DNA from: CAXBPY01 sp003455275
GTDB taxonomy: Bacteria; Bacteroidota; Bacteroidia; Chitinophagales; UBA10324
DNA: 64,000 bases
Direction: 5' to 3'
NCBI GenBank assembly: GCA_963977675.1
Contig: CAXBPY010000005.1
Coordinates: 1-64,000, forward strand
How positions within the stretch are numbered: position 1 is the stretch's first letter; the number at the start of each line of letters is the position of its first letter. Made by a program: the position numbers and the translations under genes. Under the pieces are notes generated by a model. It did not search any database. It had not been told where the DNA came from and was given only the letters and a program-made list of their open reading frames with translations. Shown here piece after piece: positions 1 through 8,196 of this stretch.

Positions 1-486
1 CCCATTAAAATCATTATCACCGGCGGCACATTCGATAAAGAGTATGATGAACTCACCGGAAAATTATTTTTCAAGGAAACACATCTGAACGAAATTCTCA
101 TTCGCGGAAGAAGCCAGTTGAGCGTAAGTATGCAAACACTCATGATGATTGATTCATTGGAAATGACAGATGTGCATCGCCAGCAAATTGCTGATTGTTG
201 TGTGAAGAGTGCTGAAGAAAAAATTGTGATCACTCACGGAACAGACACCATGGAAATCACAGCGCGCTTTCTCGGTGAAAAAAAATTGAACAAAACCATT
301 GTGCTCACAGGCGCCATGATTCCTTATCAGTTCGGGAGCTCTGATGGATTCTTTAACATGGGCAGCGCACTCGCGCTGGTTCAAACACTTCCGCACGGTG
401 TGTATGTTGCTATGAATGGAAAATATTTTAACTGGAACAATGTGAGGAAGAACAAAAGCAACGGAGTGTTTGAAGAGCTAAAATGA
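1..486 (+). CDS. Short asparaginase-domain protein (5' partial)
   Basis: The reading frame enters from the left edge and gives 161 visible codons. The first-threonine loop TGGTFDK lies at residues 7-13 of the fragment, and the second catalytic Thr-Asp motif THGTDTM at 78-84, followed by TGAM. Both are signatures of the asparaginase/glutaminase family, which hydrolyses asparagine to aspartate and ammonia. The protein ends about 77 residues after the second motif, so the C-terminal domain of full-length (about 330 residue) asparaginases is absent. Stand-alone homologues of about 160 residues exist, so this is probably a naturally short member and not a truncation. No signal peptide can be judged because the true start is outside the window. 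Activity and substrate are inferred. Confidence 0.85.
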   Translation, partial: PIKIIITGGTFDKEYDELTGKLFFKETHLNEILIRGRSQLSVSMQTLMMIDSLEMTDVHRQQIADCCVKSAEEKIVITHGTDTMEITARFLGEKKLNKTIVLTGAMIPYQFGSSDGFFNMGSALALVQTLPHGVYVAMNGKYFNWNNVRKNKSNGVFEELK

Positions 487-538
487 ATCTTGTTCTCTTT
501 ATCGGGAATATTTACACAATATGTTTTTTTTCGTCGCG

Positions 539-576
539 TTAGTGGTTCATCTAAACCATTAACCATGAACAAACAA
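539..576. repeat. Period-7 (heptad) repeat overlapping a start codon
   Basis: Two heptads of the TTNNTGG-like orientation (539-552) face three heptads of the CCANNAA-like orientation (556-576), making an imperfect inverted repeat. The ATG of the next gene (565) lies inside one heptad. It belongs to the same period-7 family seen at 9130, 10469, 12747 and 61990. Confidence 0.55.
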
Positions 577-2106
577 ATTGACAAACTCAGCCGCGTGGCA
601 ATAGTTATTGCTGCAGGCATTGTGCTCATTGTTGTTTACCTGTTGAATTCTGAAACTGCGAAACTCTCTCCGTCTCAGCATCAAATTCAGGAACTGGTAA
701 TGACTTCAAAAGTTGATTCAGAATTTGCTGCCAATCCTCTGGTCGGCGAAACACAAAAATTACAGCCGACAGAAATCAAAAAGAAATCAGCTGTAAAATT
801 TAACTGGACTCCTAAAACCAATTCTCTTTATGATTTATCAGTTGCATCGCAGCAAGAGTTCACTGTAAAGTCCGAGTCAGACACTGTGCTCGAAGGCAGG
901 CAAGGTGTTCGCCTCTATGTTCCTTCAGGTTGCTTTGATTCCAACAGTAAAAATGTGAAAGTGATTATGAAAGAGTATCTCGAATATCCCGATATGATAA
1001 AAGCAGGACTCACCACTACCAGCAATGGCCAAATGCTTGAATCAGGTGGTATGATTCATCTCACCGCTCTCGATGAAAATGAAAATGTGTCTATTGCCAA
1101 TGGTAAATCCATCAAAGTTTTTTTTCCGGAAGGAAACAAAGAAGGAATGCAACTTTTTTACGGAGTAGAACAAAACGGTGTGCTCAATTGGATCCCCGTA
1201 AAAACAAAAGCTGATTCCTCTACAAGTGTCCCTTATTCCTATGAAACCTCAGGCCAATGGAAACCGTCTTCAACTGATGGACTTTCATATTACTATTATG
1301 CTCACTATGAAACCACGGTTCTTCGTGAAGATGAAAATATTGACAGTTCTTCGTTTGAAAATTCTAAGATGTCATTTGATTCAACTCTGCTTGCAAGAGT
1401 TTCATATTTCAACCGGCTGCAGGATGTGTTAAAGAAATATGATCTCGTGTTTACATACATTGTAAATGAAAATGGGAAGCCCGAAAATTTCCGGATGAAG
1501 GTTTTAGTTGCAGAAAAAAATATTTATGGAGGTATTTCTGTTACGCGAAACCGCAGAATTGCAAACTGCTTCAGCACACTGCGCAGCGTTATGCGTTCAA
1601 TGCCAAAAATGGTAAGCAGTGGAAGTATCAGGCAAGGATTTAAATTAGGCAAACGAAATGTAAAGAAGCAAGCGCGATCATATAGAAGCAACGGATATTA
1701 TGCTGATGCCTCCACTCAGAAATTCATGGATCAGTCTGCAATTATGTATGAGCAAGCAATGGATATTACACAATTGGGTTGGATTAATTGCGATCATTTC
1801 ATCAATGAAAAAAATACCGGTTCGCTGATGGTAAAGGCCGGAAAAGAAAGCAACATGGAAGTGAAAGCGATTTTCAAAAACATAAAATCCGTAATGAATC
1901 TTTATGCAGATACAAAAGGAATTTTTCACCTGAACAATGTTCCGCTTCAATCAGATGTGATGATTGTGGTAACCAAATTTGTAAATGGCGAAATGTTTTA
2001 TGCCGTTACAGATCAAAAAGTGAATAATAATCTTGTGAACGATTTAAAATTCAAACCATATAATAAAGAAGAATGGGAATCATACTTTGAACAGTTGAAT
2101 AGCTGA
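565..2106 (+). CDS. Membrane-anchored protein of unknown function
   Basis: 513 residues from the ATG at 565. The open frame extends up to 490, but the upstream codons give no sensible N-terminus, whereas 565 places a single transmembrane segment (about residues 10-28, AIVIAAGIVLIVVYLL) directly after a short basic N-terminus. The rest should lie in the periplasm. Residues about 105-215 form a beta-rich segment (RLYVPSGCF, GMIHLTALDENENVSI, IKVFFPEGN, NGVLNWIPV) that resembles ZU5-like beta-sandwich segments of exported Bacteroidota proteins; the similarity is weak. The middle is basic and Ser/Tyr-rich, and the C-terminal 100 residues look like another small beta domain. I do not recognise the function. 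A strong terminator follows, so this is probably the last gene of its transcript. Confidence 0.7.
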   Translation: MNKQIDKLSRVAIVIAAGIVLIVVYLLNSETAKLSPSQHQIQELVMTSKVDSEFAANPLVGETQKLQPTEIKKKSAVKFNWTPKTNSLYDLSVASQQEFTVKSESDTVLEGRQGVRLYVPSGCFDSNSKNVKVIMKEYLEYPDMIKAGLTTTSNGQMLESGGMIHLTALDENENVSIANGKSIKVFFPEGNKEGMQLFYGVEQNGVLNWIPVKTKADSSTSVPYSYETSGQWKPSSTDGLSYYYYAHYETTVLREDENIDSSSFENSKMSFDSTLLARVSYFNRLQDVLKKYDLVFTYIVNENGKPENFRMKVLVAEKNIYGGISVTRNRRIANCFSTLRSVMRSMPKMVSSGSIRQGFKLGKRNVKKQARSYRSNGYYADASTQKFMDQSAIMYEQAMDITQLGWINCDHFINEKNTGSLMVKAGKESNMEVKAIFKNIKSVMNLYADTKGIFHLNNVPLQSDVMIVVTKFVNGEMFYAVTDQKVNNNLVNDLKFKPYNKEEWESYFEQLNS

Positions 2107-2126
2107 ACTTAAACTTTAATCCTTTT

Positions 2127-2163
2127 AAGTCGCTCCGGATTTTCCGGAGCGACTTTTTTTTTC
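2127..2163 (+). terminator. Intrinsic terminator
   Basis: A perfect 13-bp stem (2127-2139 with 2143-2155) and a 3-nt loop are followed by a run of T. It lies 21 bp after the stop of the preceding gene. Confidence 0.9.
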
Positions 2164-2279
2164 TTACTCATCATTGATTTTTCAAGTGTTGGTTATCAAA
2201 ATGAAGATGAAAGATTTTAGTACCTCCAAAAGTTCTACAGTTATATAAGCCGTTATTTTTAGCGCACAAAAAATTTCAG

Positions 2280-4400
2280 ATGAAAAAAATTTTACTGCTT
2301 CTTTTTGTTCTGTTTTCAATCAGTGCAAGCGCTTCGCACATTGCCGGAGGTAATCTCTACTACTCGTGGATTAGTGGAAATGATTATAAACTCACGCTCG
2401 AACTTTACAGAGATTGTTCTGGAATATCAGCGCCGACTTCTGTTACAATAACTGCAGATGGTGCTCTGTCAAGTTCCACAGTTTCAACCACACTGAATTT
2501 AGTTGGATCCGGCGAAGAAGTTATGTTGTTGTGTCCTGGTTCTATTTCATTATCCACTTGTAGCGGGGGCACATACCCCGGATATCAGAAATATACTTAC
2601 ACAGGAACAATCACACTTAGTGTGAACGATCAATGGACGATGTATTATGAAGATTGTTGCAGAAACGGAGCTATCACAAATATTAGTGGTGCATCAGGTT
2701 ATGGAATTCTGATAGATGCGTTTTTGGATAATACAGTTTCTCCTGTAAATAATTCTTCTGTGTTTTCTAATTCTCCAATAATGGTGATGTATGCAAATCA
2801 GTTCTACCAAATTTCAAATTCTGCCATTGATCCTGATGGCGATTCTCTCAGCTTTAGTTTTCGACCTCCTTTAGATTGGAATGGAGGTGATTCAATTCCA
2901 TTTGCAATTCCATATTCATCAGTTAATCCATTCAGTTCATCAACTACTATTTCAATGGATCATGCAACAGGAACTATTTCAGCAACACCAAGTGCAATTC
3001 AAACTTTTGTTATGTGTGTTTCTGTTTCTGAATTCAGAAATGGATTGTTGGTTGGAAAGACTAACCGCGATTTACAATACCTCGTAATAAATGGCGCGAA
3101 TCAAATTCCAACATTATCTGGAATTAACGGAACTAGCAGTTTCTATATTTCCACTTGCCCCGGCACTCCACTAAGTTTTTATATTGATAGTTCAGACCCC
3201 AATTCAGGTGATTCAGTTACAATTGAAATGGATTCTACGCTTCAAAATTCTTCACTCACTTCATCGGGAGGAAATTTTCAAACAGCAACTATTAATTGGA
3301 CACCAACAATGGCTGATGTTTCAGCTACTCCGCATTTATTTACGCTTACTGCGAGAGATAATTATTGTCCATTTGCAGGTGTTCAAACTTTTACTTATGA
3401 AATTTATGTAACTCCATGTAACAGCGATTCAGTTTGGCCGGGTGATGTCAATTATGATTTGATTTCTGATTTGTATGATATGCTCTCACTCGGACTTGCG
3501 TATGGAGATACCGGCGCAGCGCGCATTGGAGCAACCACGAACTGGAGCGCGCAGTATTGCGCGAATTGGTCGGGCAGTTTTGTGTCAGGCATTAATCACA
3601 AACATGCTGACTGCGACGGAAACGGAGTGGTGGACTCTTCTGATATTTCTGTGATCAATTCAAACACAGGCTTAACACATTTTAAATTGGAAGAAGGAGA
3701 TAACTCTTTTGATCGCAGCATTCCCACTCTGTCAATTCAAATTGCAGCGGACACAGTTCAATCAGGTTCTCAATTGAACGGAAGTGTTTATCTTGATGAT
3801 TCAGGAAATGATTTACAAAATATTTATGGTGTTGCTTTGAAAGTAAGTGCATCGCAAAATGTAATTGATTCTTCAACTTTCATTTCATCAGCGAATGGGT
3901 GGCTCGATAACTCAACCGGAATTATCAATTGGAATAAATCATCTGCATCAGAATTTGATTTGGTTTTTGTCCGGAAGAATCATATTGGTGTAGATGGTCA
4001 TGGCTTGATTGGAAATTTTAGTTTCATGGTTCCGTGGGGAAGCATGGGAGTTGCTGACTTCACTATTACTGAAGCAAAAATTATTTCTGCTTCTGAAAAT
4101 GAAGTTCAGGTGAATCATGTTGGCGATAATGCATTCATTCTCCTTATTGACGGAACAAATGAAATCGGTGAACCTATTTTGAACCTTTTTCCAAATCCGG
4201 TTTCAAATATTCTGAATGTAAAAGCAGATCAACCAGTTTCCAGAATAAAAATCACGGATGCTTGCGGAAGAATTCTTTTTGTTAGTGAAAAAACTCTCAG
4301 CAATTTTTCAATCAACACTGAAAATTTTGAGAGCGGAGTTTATCTGATTGAAGCAACAGCAAATGGATCAACTTCGAGAAAAACATTTGTGAAACTCTGA
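2280..4400 (+). CDS. T9SS-sorted secreted protein with dockerin-like region
   Basis: 706 residues. An N-terminal signal peptide (residues 1-18, ending SASA) is followed by the SHIAGGNLYYSWI opening common to many large exported Bacteroidota proteins. Residues about 30-380 are Ser/Thr-rich and beta-structured, with two Ig/cadherin-like segments (SAIDPDGDSLSFSF; SSDPNSGDSVTIEMD) whose acidic loops suggest calcium binding. Residues about 385-460 carry two dockerin-type calcium-loop motifs (PGDVNYDLISDLYD and DCDGNGVVDSSDI). A second beta domain precedes a C-terminal type A sorting domain (last 75 residues, NLFPNPVSN ... GVYLIEA ... KTFVKL). It is expected to cross the outer membrane through the T9SS and be anchored or released. 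Ligand unknown. It sits alone between two terminators. Confidence 0.85.
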   Translation: MKKILLLLFVLFSISASASHIAGGNLYYSWISGNDYKLTLELYRDCSGISAPTSVTITADGALSSSTVSTTLNLVGSGEEVMLLCPGSISLSTCSGGTYPGYQKYTYTGTITLSVNDQWTMYYEDCCRNGAITNISGASGYGILIDAFLDNTVSPVNNSSVFSNSPIMVMYANQFYQISNSAIDPDGDSLSFSFRPPLDWNGGDSIPFAIPYSSVNPFSSSTTISMDHATGTISATPSAIQTFVMCVSVSEFRNGLLVGKTNRDLQYLVINGANQIPTLSGINGTSSFYISTCPGTPLSFYIDSSDPNSGDSVTIEMDSTLQNSSLTSSGGNFQTATINWTPTMADVSATPHLFTLTARDNYCPFAGVQTFTYEIYVTPCNSDSVWPGDVNYDLISDLYDMLSLGLAYGDTGAARIGATTNWSAQYCANWSGSFVSGINHKHADCDGNGVVDSSDISVINSNTGLTHFKLEEGDNSFDRSIPTLSIQIAADTVQSGSQLNGSVYLDDSGNDLQNIYGVALKVSASQNVIDSSTFISSANGWLDNSTGIINWNKSSASEFDLVFVRKNHIGVDGHGLIGNFSFMVPWGSMGVADFTITEAKIISASENEVQVNHVGDNAFILLIDGTNEIGEPILNLFPNPVSNILNVKADQPVSRIKITDACGRILFVSEKTLSNFSINTENFESGVYLIEATANGSTSRKTFVKL

Positions 4401-4440
4401 TTTAAATGGCTAAAAAAATTCTTCTAAGTTTTCCCTCCCG

Positions 4441-4462
4441 TTGTTGGTCTCCTGACCAACAA
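4441..4462. repeat. Perfect palindrome (9-bp arms)
   Basis: TTGTTGGTC and its reverse complement are separated by 4 nt. No T-run follows, so it is not a typical terminator. It begins 40 bp after the stop of the T9SS gene and looks like a REP-type or binding palindrome. Confidence 0.6.
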
Positions 4463-4478
4463 TACTTCAACCTAAATA

Positions 4479-4510
4479 AAAAAGCCGCAATCTCTACAGT
4501 GCGGCTTTTT
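4479..4510 (+). terminator. Intrinsic terminator
   Basis: An 11-bp perfect stem (4479-4489 with 4500-4510) with a GCCGCA core, a 10-nt loop and T-rich tail. It likely ends the transcript of the T9SS gene at 2280-4400. Its A-run on the other side could let it work in both directions. Confidence 0.8.
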
Positions 4511-4539
4511 CATTTTATTTGTATTGTGCAAGAAGATTA

Positions 4540-4577
4540 CAAATCGAGTCGAACTAAATATTCCGATTTGAAATCGG
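4540..4577. repeat. Nested inverted repeats
   Basis: CAAATCG (4540-4546) is repeated inverted as CGATTTG (4564-4570), and the latter is half of an odd palindrome CCGATTT-G-AAATCGG (4563-4577). Together with the palindrome at 4441 and the terminator this makes a dense cluster of dyad symmetries in the 207-bp gap. Confidence 0.5.
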
Positions 4578-4607
4578 GGCACCAAACCACTAAATACCTT
4601 CGCCGCT

Positions 4608-5489
4608 ATGAACAAAAAACTATTTTTCACTTTCCTGTTCGCTCTTTCATTTTCCGTCATACAGGCTCAGCACCTGTTCAATATTTCATTGCTCGGTGGT
4701 GTGCCTCAAAATTCTTTTGCTCACAACACTGATGATTTTCATCTAGGGCTTGGATTGGATGTGATGTTCAAAGTGAATCCTGATTTTTCTTTTTACCTCG
4801 GCATCGGTTACAACTACAATGCAATGGGAAGCAAGAGCCAAACCATAGAAGAGGATTTGAATGTGATGGCTGGAAGCACCGTGATCAGCACATTGCCGAT
4901 AAAACTCGGAGTGCAGATTGACAACGGACTTTCAAACTGGATGCTGAAAACGCGACTCGTGTTCCCTACTGAATATGTGAAACCCTATTTTCAAATCAAC
5001 GGGGGACTCAACTATCTCTATACAAAAACAACTGTGACTGACGAAACAGAAAAAAGATATTTCACCTCTGATCAGGATAACAACATCATCACTTCAAAAA
5101 CTGCAATTGATGATCTCACCTATGCTTACAGCGGCGGTGGCGGATTGCTGATTGATGCGGGTAGAGGTTGCGTTGAACTCGGCGTAGATTACACTTGGGG
5201 CGGAAGAGCAACTTACTTTAACAAGGATCAGATTAAACAATGGACAGTGGATTACACCGGCACCGGAACATATAGCAGCACAGATCCGAAAGACATTCAA
5301 CTCAGCAGCGCAACTGCAACTCCATATTCCTCATATACTGATGTGCTTTACTTCCATGCAGGTTACACTTTTAAGTTTGGTGCGCCGCCCCCGAAGAAAA
5401 AACCTTATCACAAACCATCATCAACTTCTCACACTAGTTCTTCTCATTCTTCTTCTTCTAATAAGAAACCCGCAACTAAGAAGCACTAA
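4608..5489 (+). CDS. Outer-membrane beta-barrel protein with cationic C-terminal tail
   Basis: 293 residues. The signal peptide (1-20, ending VIQAQ) is followed by alternating hydrophobic strands typical of small porin-like barrels: FHLGLGLDVMFKV, FSFYLGIGYNYNA, YVKPYFQINGGLNYLY, CVELGVDYTWGG, DVLYFHAGYTFKFG. The last strand ends near residue 255. About 38 further residues rich in Lys, Pro, His and Ser follow. That is unusual, since outer-membrane barrels normally finish on an aromatic residue of the last strand. The tail would lie in the periplasm if the barrel closes at that strand. Function unknown; a structural or adhesion-type OmpA/W-like barrel is likely. It is convergent with lptD, 51 bp apart. 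Confidence 0.8.
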   Translation: MNKKLFFTFLFALSFSVIQAQHLFNISLLGGVPQNSFAHNTDDFHLGLGLDVMFKVNPDFSFYLGIGYNYNAMGSKSQTIEEDLNVMAGSTVISTLPIKLGVQIDNGLSNWMLKTRLVFPTEYVKPYFQINGGLNYLYTKTTVTDETEKRYFTSDQDNNIITSKTAIDDLTYAYSGGGGLLIDAGRGCVELGVDYTWGGRATYFNKDQIKQWTVDYTGTGTYSSTDPKDIQLSSATATPYSSYTDVLYFHAGYTFKFGAPPPKKKPYHKPSSTSHTSSSHSSSSNKKPATKKH

Positions 5490-5540
5490 AGGGAAAACTG
5501 TATTGCCAATAAAAGATAGCATTAAACTATTAACCTGAGC

Positions 5541-8168
5541 TCAGTAATTTCCCCAGCCAGGACTACGCTTTACAAGTTTCAGGTCTTGAAGAATTTCTGA
5601 TTTCACATTCAGATTGAAAAAATATCCCTGCCGTGTTCCGAACGGAATCCAGCGAATACTCATTTGCCAACAATGCAGATCACGCAATATTTGAATTGTG
5701 GTGTAGGAAAAATCTTTTTGTTTGAAATCGTAGCCGCTGCTGCCTTCAATTTTCCATTGTTTGCTAAGGTTGAAATCGAAATTAAAATTTAATGTTTGAG
5801 TGTAAGTGGTGGTGTCGGTTCCAAGCAAGTTCAGTTTATTCAATCGAAGAATGTAGTTAACTGAAAAATTCCATGGAACATTAAAGTCAACATATTGCTC
5901 CGGATGGTTGCCAATCATTTCCCATTCATCTTCATTATAAGCTGAAGGAACATAGCTGGCTTTGTTTTTTGTTTTCGAATGAAAATTTGTTCCTGTGCTG
6001 ATTGAAGCCGAAGTCAGCCTGGCCAGGCGCTGGTTGACATGCCACTCAAATGAATTAATTCTTCTTCCTTGTTCATTTAAAGCATAAGGATCAAATAATG
6101 AATTGAACTGAATAGAAATTTTGTCGAACAGTGTCGTTCTTGCATTGATAGAAAAATATCCTAACTGAAATGTATCGAGCGCAAGATTGTAACTGCTGTT
6201 GATAGAAAGATTGTCGAGCAGTTTTACCTTTCTGGTTTGATTGATAGTATCCTTTTTAGAAAAAACTTTCATCTCCAGTTGATTTGAAATTCCAAAATCA
6301 ATTCCGCCAAATAAACCGTTTTGTGGTCCGCCGAAAGGCGATTGCTCCAGAATGCTGTAGAGTCGCATGTTTCCAAGTGTGTCGTATTGCACTTCATGAT
6401 AAATGCCGTAACGGCTGGCACCAAAATCGGGCTGATACCGGAACCCGGCATTCGGACTTACGATATGGCGTATGGCTTTTAGTTTTCCGTGCTTAAAGTT
6501 TTTTATTCCATACAGATGAGTGCTTAGATTGATACTCGTATAAAAATCATAACCAGTTACAAATCCTTTCACAGTATCAGTTTCCAATTTGTCCGAAGCA
6601 TTATTCCAGAATTTGCGTATGCTCTGCAAATACATGTACTGATTAAAGTTTGCAGATGGAGAAACATTGATATACTTGAAAAGGTTGAATGAAGTGCTGA
6701 TAGGAATACTTTGCTTCAATCCATTCGTGAAACGATCAAGCGTCGCAGGTTCAAAGATCAGGGAATCCGCTTGCTGAACCTTATTCATTGCATTCAAGGT
6801 GTAACTGAATCCAAGCTTCTCATACCATTTTTTTTCTCCGCTAGAAATTTTTCGTTTGAAAGGAGTAATCCGTTGTACATTAAAATTCAAATTAGGAAGC
6901 GCAAGCGAAACCAGATGAGATTGTGTGTTCTGATCGTGCGAAAGATTTAAAGTGAAATTCATTTTATCATTAATCACCTTGTAATATGTGATCGAAGATT
7001 TCAATGTATTGTTCAGGAAATTTTCTGCATCATATGAATAGGTTTTGTCATAACGGCTCGTTCCTGCATTCACACTTGCATTGAACCGATGCTTAGGATT
7101 TGCTTTTGAATCTTGGCTGAAAGTCCAGTTGATTTTAAAATCATTTGAATGATCTACACTATTACTCTCGATCTGATATTGTCGGGTACGGCTGTAACTG
7201 ATAGTAATATCTCCATTGTACCTATATCGTTTACTATAGGTAGATGATGCAGTAAGCCGCCAGCTTCCACGCGAATAAATATCACCGCGCAGCGTTAGGT
7301 CAATAAAATCATTAATAGCAAAATAGTATCCGCCATTCTGTAATGCATATCCCAGGTCAGCACGCTGCCCGAATTCAGGAAGTAAAATTCCGGAGGCCCG
7401 CGATTTATGCAGAGGAAAAATAGCGAACGGAACAAAAAGGGGAGTGGGAACATCTTCAATCACAAGGTGAGCCGGTCCGCTCACAATCACTTTATCAGGC
7501 ACTACTTTCATTTTGTTAGCCTGAATAAAAAAATCAGGATGCTCCTTGTAATTACAAGTGGTGTACTTATTCCCTTTTGCGTAAAAACTATTGTCGGCAT
7601 TTCGTTTCACTACTTCACTATGAATAAATCCATCATCTTGTTGAGTAATCACATCAGTCACTTTCCCCCGCTTGGTTTTAAAGTTGAAAACAATTTTCTC
7701 TGCTTCATATTCATCATCCCCTTGTTTGAAATGCGGTAATCCAACTGTTTTTCCTGAAGAAGAATCTTTCAATCCAAATGCGCTTATTGTATTTTCCTTC
7801 CAATCCAATTCAATATAGTACGCCTGCAGGTCAATATCGTTGTAAATGACATGCGCATTGTTGTAAAGAAAAATTTTGCGCTGAATCACATCAGTGATGA
7901 TTGAATCATCCGCATTGTAAGCAACAGGATATTCCAGCGAATCAGAAGAAAGTTTGATATGATACAGGGTATCTGCTTTGGCCGAAGGAGAATCAAGTCC
8001 TATCCCTCCTTCCTGTATATGAAAGGGGAATGCAGCTGATGCAAAAGAGGAAGTTGTAAAACACACCGTGCATATCAACACGAACAAAAGGAAAACTGAG
8101 CGCGGGATGCACTGAGCACTAATACTAATGCCGGTAATTTCGCGTTGAATACTAAAAGAATTTCTCAC
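5541..8168 (-). CDS. lptD: LptD-like LPS-assembly outer-membrane protein
   Basis: 875 residues. LptD forms the outer-membrane pore that inserts lipopolysaccharide at the cell surface. Here a signal peptide (about residues 22-45) precedes an OstA/LptA-like beta-jellyroll (about 60-250: IFLYNNAHVIYNDIDLQAYYIELDW, EAEKIVFNFKTKRGKV). The family's motif follows at the jellyroll-barrel junction (YTTCNYKEHPDFFIQANKMKV, then PTPLFVPFAIFPL). The rest is a long barrel of alternating strands ending near NLNVKSEI. GTG is the only plausible start, since an in-frame stop lies two codons upstream. It is divergent from the amidase gene with only 28 bp between them, and the OstA-like protein two genes further on is a likely functional partner. 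The family call is firm; the LPS substrate is assumed. Confidence 0.88.
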   Translation of the reverse strand: MRNSFSIQREITGISISAQCIPRSVFLLFVLICTVCFTTSSFASAAFPFHIQEGGIGLDSPSAKADTLYHIKLSSDSLEYPVAYNADDSIITDVIQRKIFLYNNAHVIYNDIDLQAYYIELDWKENTISAFGLKDSSSGKTVGLPHFKQGDDEYEAEKIVFNFKTKRGKVTDVITQQDDGFIHSEVVKRNADNSFYAKGNKYTTCNYKEHPDFFIQANKMKVVPDKVIVSGPAHLVIEDVPTPLFVPFAIFPLHKSRASGILLPEFGQRADLGYALQNGGYYFAINDFIDLTLRGDIYSRGSWRLTASSTYSKRYRYNGDITISYSRTRQYQIESNSVDHSNDFKINWTFSQDSKANPKHRFNASVNAGTSRYDKTYSYDAENFLNNTLKSSITYYKVINDKMNFTLNLSHDQNTQSHLVSLALPNLNFNVQRITPFKRKISSGEKKWYEKLGFSYTLNAMNKVQQADSLIFEPATLDRFTNGLKQSIPISTSFNLFKYINVSPSANFNQYMYLQSIRKFWNNASDKLETDTVKGFVTGYDFYTSINLSTHLYGIKNFKHGKLKAIRHIVSPNAGFRYQPDFGASRYGIYHEVQYDTLGNMRLYSILEQSPFGGPQNGLFGGIDFGISNQLEMKVFSKKDTINQTRKVKLLDNLSINSSYNLALDTFQLGYFSINARTTLFDKISIQFNSLFDPYALNEQGRRINSFEWHVNQRLARLTSASISTGTNFHSKTKNKASYVPSAYNEDEWEMIGNHPEQYVDFNVPWNFSVNYILRLNKLNLLGTDTTTYTQTLNFNFDFNLSKQWKIEGSSGYDFKQKDFSYTTIQILRDLHCWQMSIRWIPFGTRQGYFFNLNVKSEILQDLKLVKRSPGWGNY

Positions 8169-8196
8169 TGCTTAACGCGGGTAAAAATAGTTAATT

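Noticed and set aside
4406..4732. 108-residue open frame after the first T9SS gene
   Set aside because: It covers a terminator and palindromes and overlaps the start of the beta-barrel gene in another frame; its composition is not protein-like.
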